In this document: one piece after another, positions 62,767 to 64,000 of the stretch
How the letters are laid out: every line of letters begins with the position of its first letter
Numbering within the stretch: the first letter of the stretch is position 1
Assembly: GCA_016630955.3 (NCBI GenBank)
Contig: CM049991.1
Span: 1,922,001-1,986,000, forward strand
Direction: 5' to 3'
DNA length: 64,000 nt
DNA from: Didymella arachidicola
Lineage: Eukaryota; Ascomycota; Dothideomycetes; Pleosporales; Didymellaceae
Program-made: the position numbers and the translations under genes
Notes under the pieces: generated by a model
Seen by the model: the letters and a program-made list of their open reading frames with translations, nothing else
Told to the model about the DNA's origin: nothing
Databases searched by the model: none

Positions 62767-64000
62767 TTAGAAGCGAGAGAAACGCTGAACATCATCTCCT
62801 ACCTGCCACTATATGGCTACCTGTTTTGCACGGTTTGCAGGAGCGCCATTTCCCGCAAGGTACTCCTCAATCATCTCCAGCGACATCACGGCATCAGCAG
62901 CGGCCTATCCACAACTATACTTCGCCAATACGAACATCTCTCCGTAGCGCAGGAAGACTTGGACATCGTTCCACTTCCCAATGACAGCCGTGTCTTGCCG
63001 TTCCTAGCGGCTCCTGTCCAGGGTTTCAGCTGCCCGCATTGCATCTGGCTTACGGTGAACTGGGGCGAACTTCGAAAGCATCTAAGTAAAACTCATAGTA
63101 TAAGGAACATACTAGTTGACAGGAGGGACGTTTCATGCTTCCTGCAACAATGGGTCGCGCACAGAAAGACTGGACAATACTGGCGCGTGGACCGCACCAG
63201 GACGGACAGCGTTGAGTCTGTGGAAACAGATTGCGAGGAAGAGCCAGCAGATGAAGAAAGATTGATGCAGCTGGAAGAAGCTTGTCGCGACCCAGAAATA
63301 GCGGAGCTTCTCCGTATGGAAGATGAAGAGGAACGCCGGCTTGCCAATGAAGCAAACGAGAACGCATGTCTCCCAGACAAGTTAGAGCACGACGAGAACA
63401 CGCACTGGCTTTGTGAGTGCGGGTGGCCACGCTGGTTCGCACGCAAGCCGCTTCATGTAATTGTCGCTACATCGCAGCTTCCCTCGAAAAAGCATGAAGC
63501 TCTCTACCTAGGACCATGGAACGGCTCTCAATAGAGCAGCTGCTCAGCTACAGAGACGAAGCTCTTGGTGCTCGTTGAGCTTGTGAGTCGCGTGCTAGAC
63601 AGGTGCGAGGAGACCCTGTCATCTACACCGCGGGTTCTTCGCTGTTGGCTACGCAGCTGGGGCCCACATTATTGCCCTATCCCATTTGAGCAACCAAAGC
63701 GACAGGCTACGCAGAAAAAGTACCGCTCCTACTGTTACCGCTTCCTTTGCTATGTTTTCCGAGCGAGGCAGATTTGCTTTGCGCAGGGTGACGACGCGAA
63801 GGACATCTACGGCCTGACACTTACCGCATCCCAGGCAGAAATGGCGGATACTATCTGGGCGGCGCTGGACAATCTGTCGCCGAGTGAGGCAGAGAGAGCC
63901 CTGTCAAGTCCTTCGTCGCCACTGCCTCCTCCATCCTCTTCCATCCTCGAAACTATCTTCCAGCTGCTTGTTCTCTTCTGGTCAGACACTTCGATAGACG
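62767..64000 (+). pseudogene. OrsD/DUF3505-like C2H2 protein, broken and running off the window
   Basis: The frame from 62767 (just after a CTTCTAG that could be an intron acceptor) encodes two C2H2-like fingers. One is FCTVCRSAISRKVLLNHLQR followed by HH; the other is FSCPHCIWLTVNWGELRKHL with KTH. An acidic segment and a Cys/Trp pair (HWLCECGWPRW) follow. This order is typical of the fungal OrsD-type (DUF3505) family, often found N-terminal in larger proteins. A TAG at 63532-63534 stops it, but the same frame continues without a break to the edge with family-like sequence (VLDRCEETLSSTPRVLRCWL, RSYCYRFLCYVFRARQICF). So a single nonsense change has split it. An upstream exon may lie in 62483-62721. 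Confidence 0.65.

Noticed and set aside
1..64000. tRNA or rRNA genes
   Set aside because: No cloverleaf with the conserved GGTTCRA arm and paired acceptor stem was found by eye; a tRNAscan run would settle it.

Overview
The window looks like a stretch of filamentous ascomycete (Pezizomycotina) genome, probably a Dothideomycete-like species. This rests on several things: a fungal lysine (alpha-aminoadipate) pathway gene, short 45-64 nt introns, HET/NACHT/WD40 genes of the vegetative-incompatibility type, Fot1/pogo transposons, a chromodomain Ty3/gypsy family, and TA-rich tracts that look like repeats mutated by RIP (repeat-induced point mutation). The species cannot be named from the sequence.

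Layout. 1-2.2 kb is gene-poor and holds a decayed cytochrome P450. 3.1-4.2 kb has a coiled-coil protein of unknown function. 7.0-19.1 kb is the housekeeping island. It has a very large ankyrin protein with a nucleotidyltransferase-like N-terminus (broken by one in-frame stop), homoisocitrate dehydrogenase (lys12-type), a DUF1769 protein, a relic of a fungal NLR N-terminal domain, and an F-box protein. 19.9-22.0 kb is an intact pogo/Fot1-type transposon with perfect TIRs and a TA duplication. 22.4-24.6 kb is a charged protein of unknown function. 25.5-35.3 kb is a tandem NLR array: one apparently intact HET-NACHT-WD40 gene with 15 WD repeats, a second copy with a truncated HET domain and two nonsense codons, and the 3' tail of a third copy. 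35.8-36.7 kb is a basic nuclear-type hypothetical protein. 38.8-40.4 kb is an MFS anion:cation symporter, followed by a decayed Zn2Cys6 regulator.

42.5-62.4 kb is a nested transposon nest. A heavily RIP-mutated pogo element (43037-54350) contains a complete chromovirus with identical-looking LTRs (43409-50457), a solo LTR (51665-52196), and a nearly intact GC-normal copy of the same pogo family (52301-54165). Next to it is a second chromovirus (54436-62136), whose right LTR is itself split by another solo LTR. 62.5-64 kb holds the beginning of a broken OrsD/DUF3505-like C2H2 gene that runs off the edge.

The most novel material is in the chromovirus family. (i) A Gal4-like mini regulator (Zn2Cys6-spaced cysteines, coiled coil, acidic/aromatic tail) is encoded antisense next to the 3' LTR. 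(ii) The LTRs share one R-U5 half but carry four unrelated U3 halves, each with its own repeated short motif. (iii) Between the two elements the chromodomain, antisense gene and U3 are all divergent while the gag-pol core is nearly identical, so they look like one exchangeable cassette. (iv) Gag carries three C-x4-C-x2-H repeats. (v) gag and pol are linked by a U UUU UUA -1 slippery site. (vi) The primer-binding site does not look tRNA-type and matches the predicted transcript start, suggesting self-priming.
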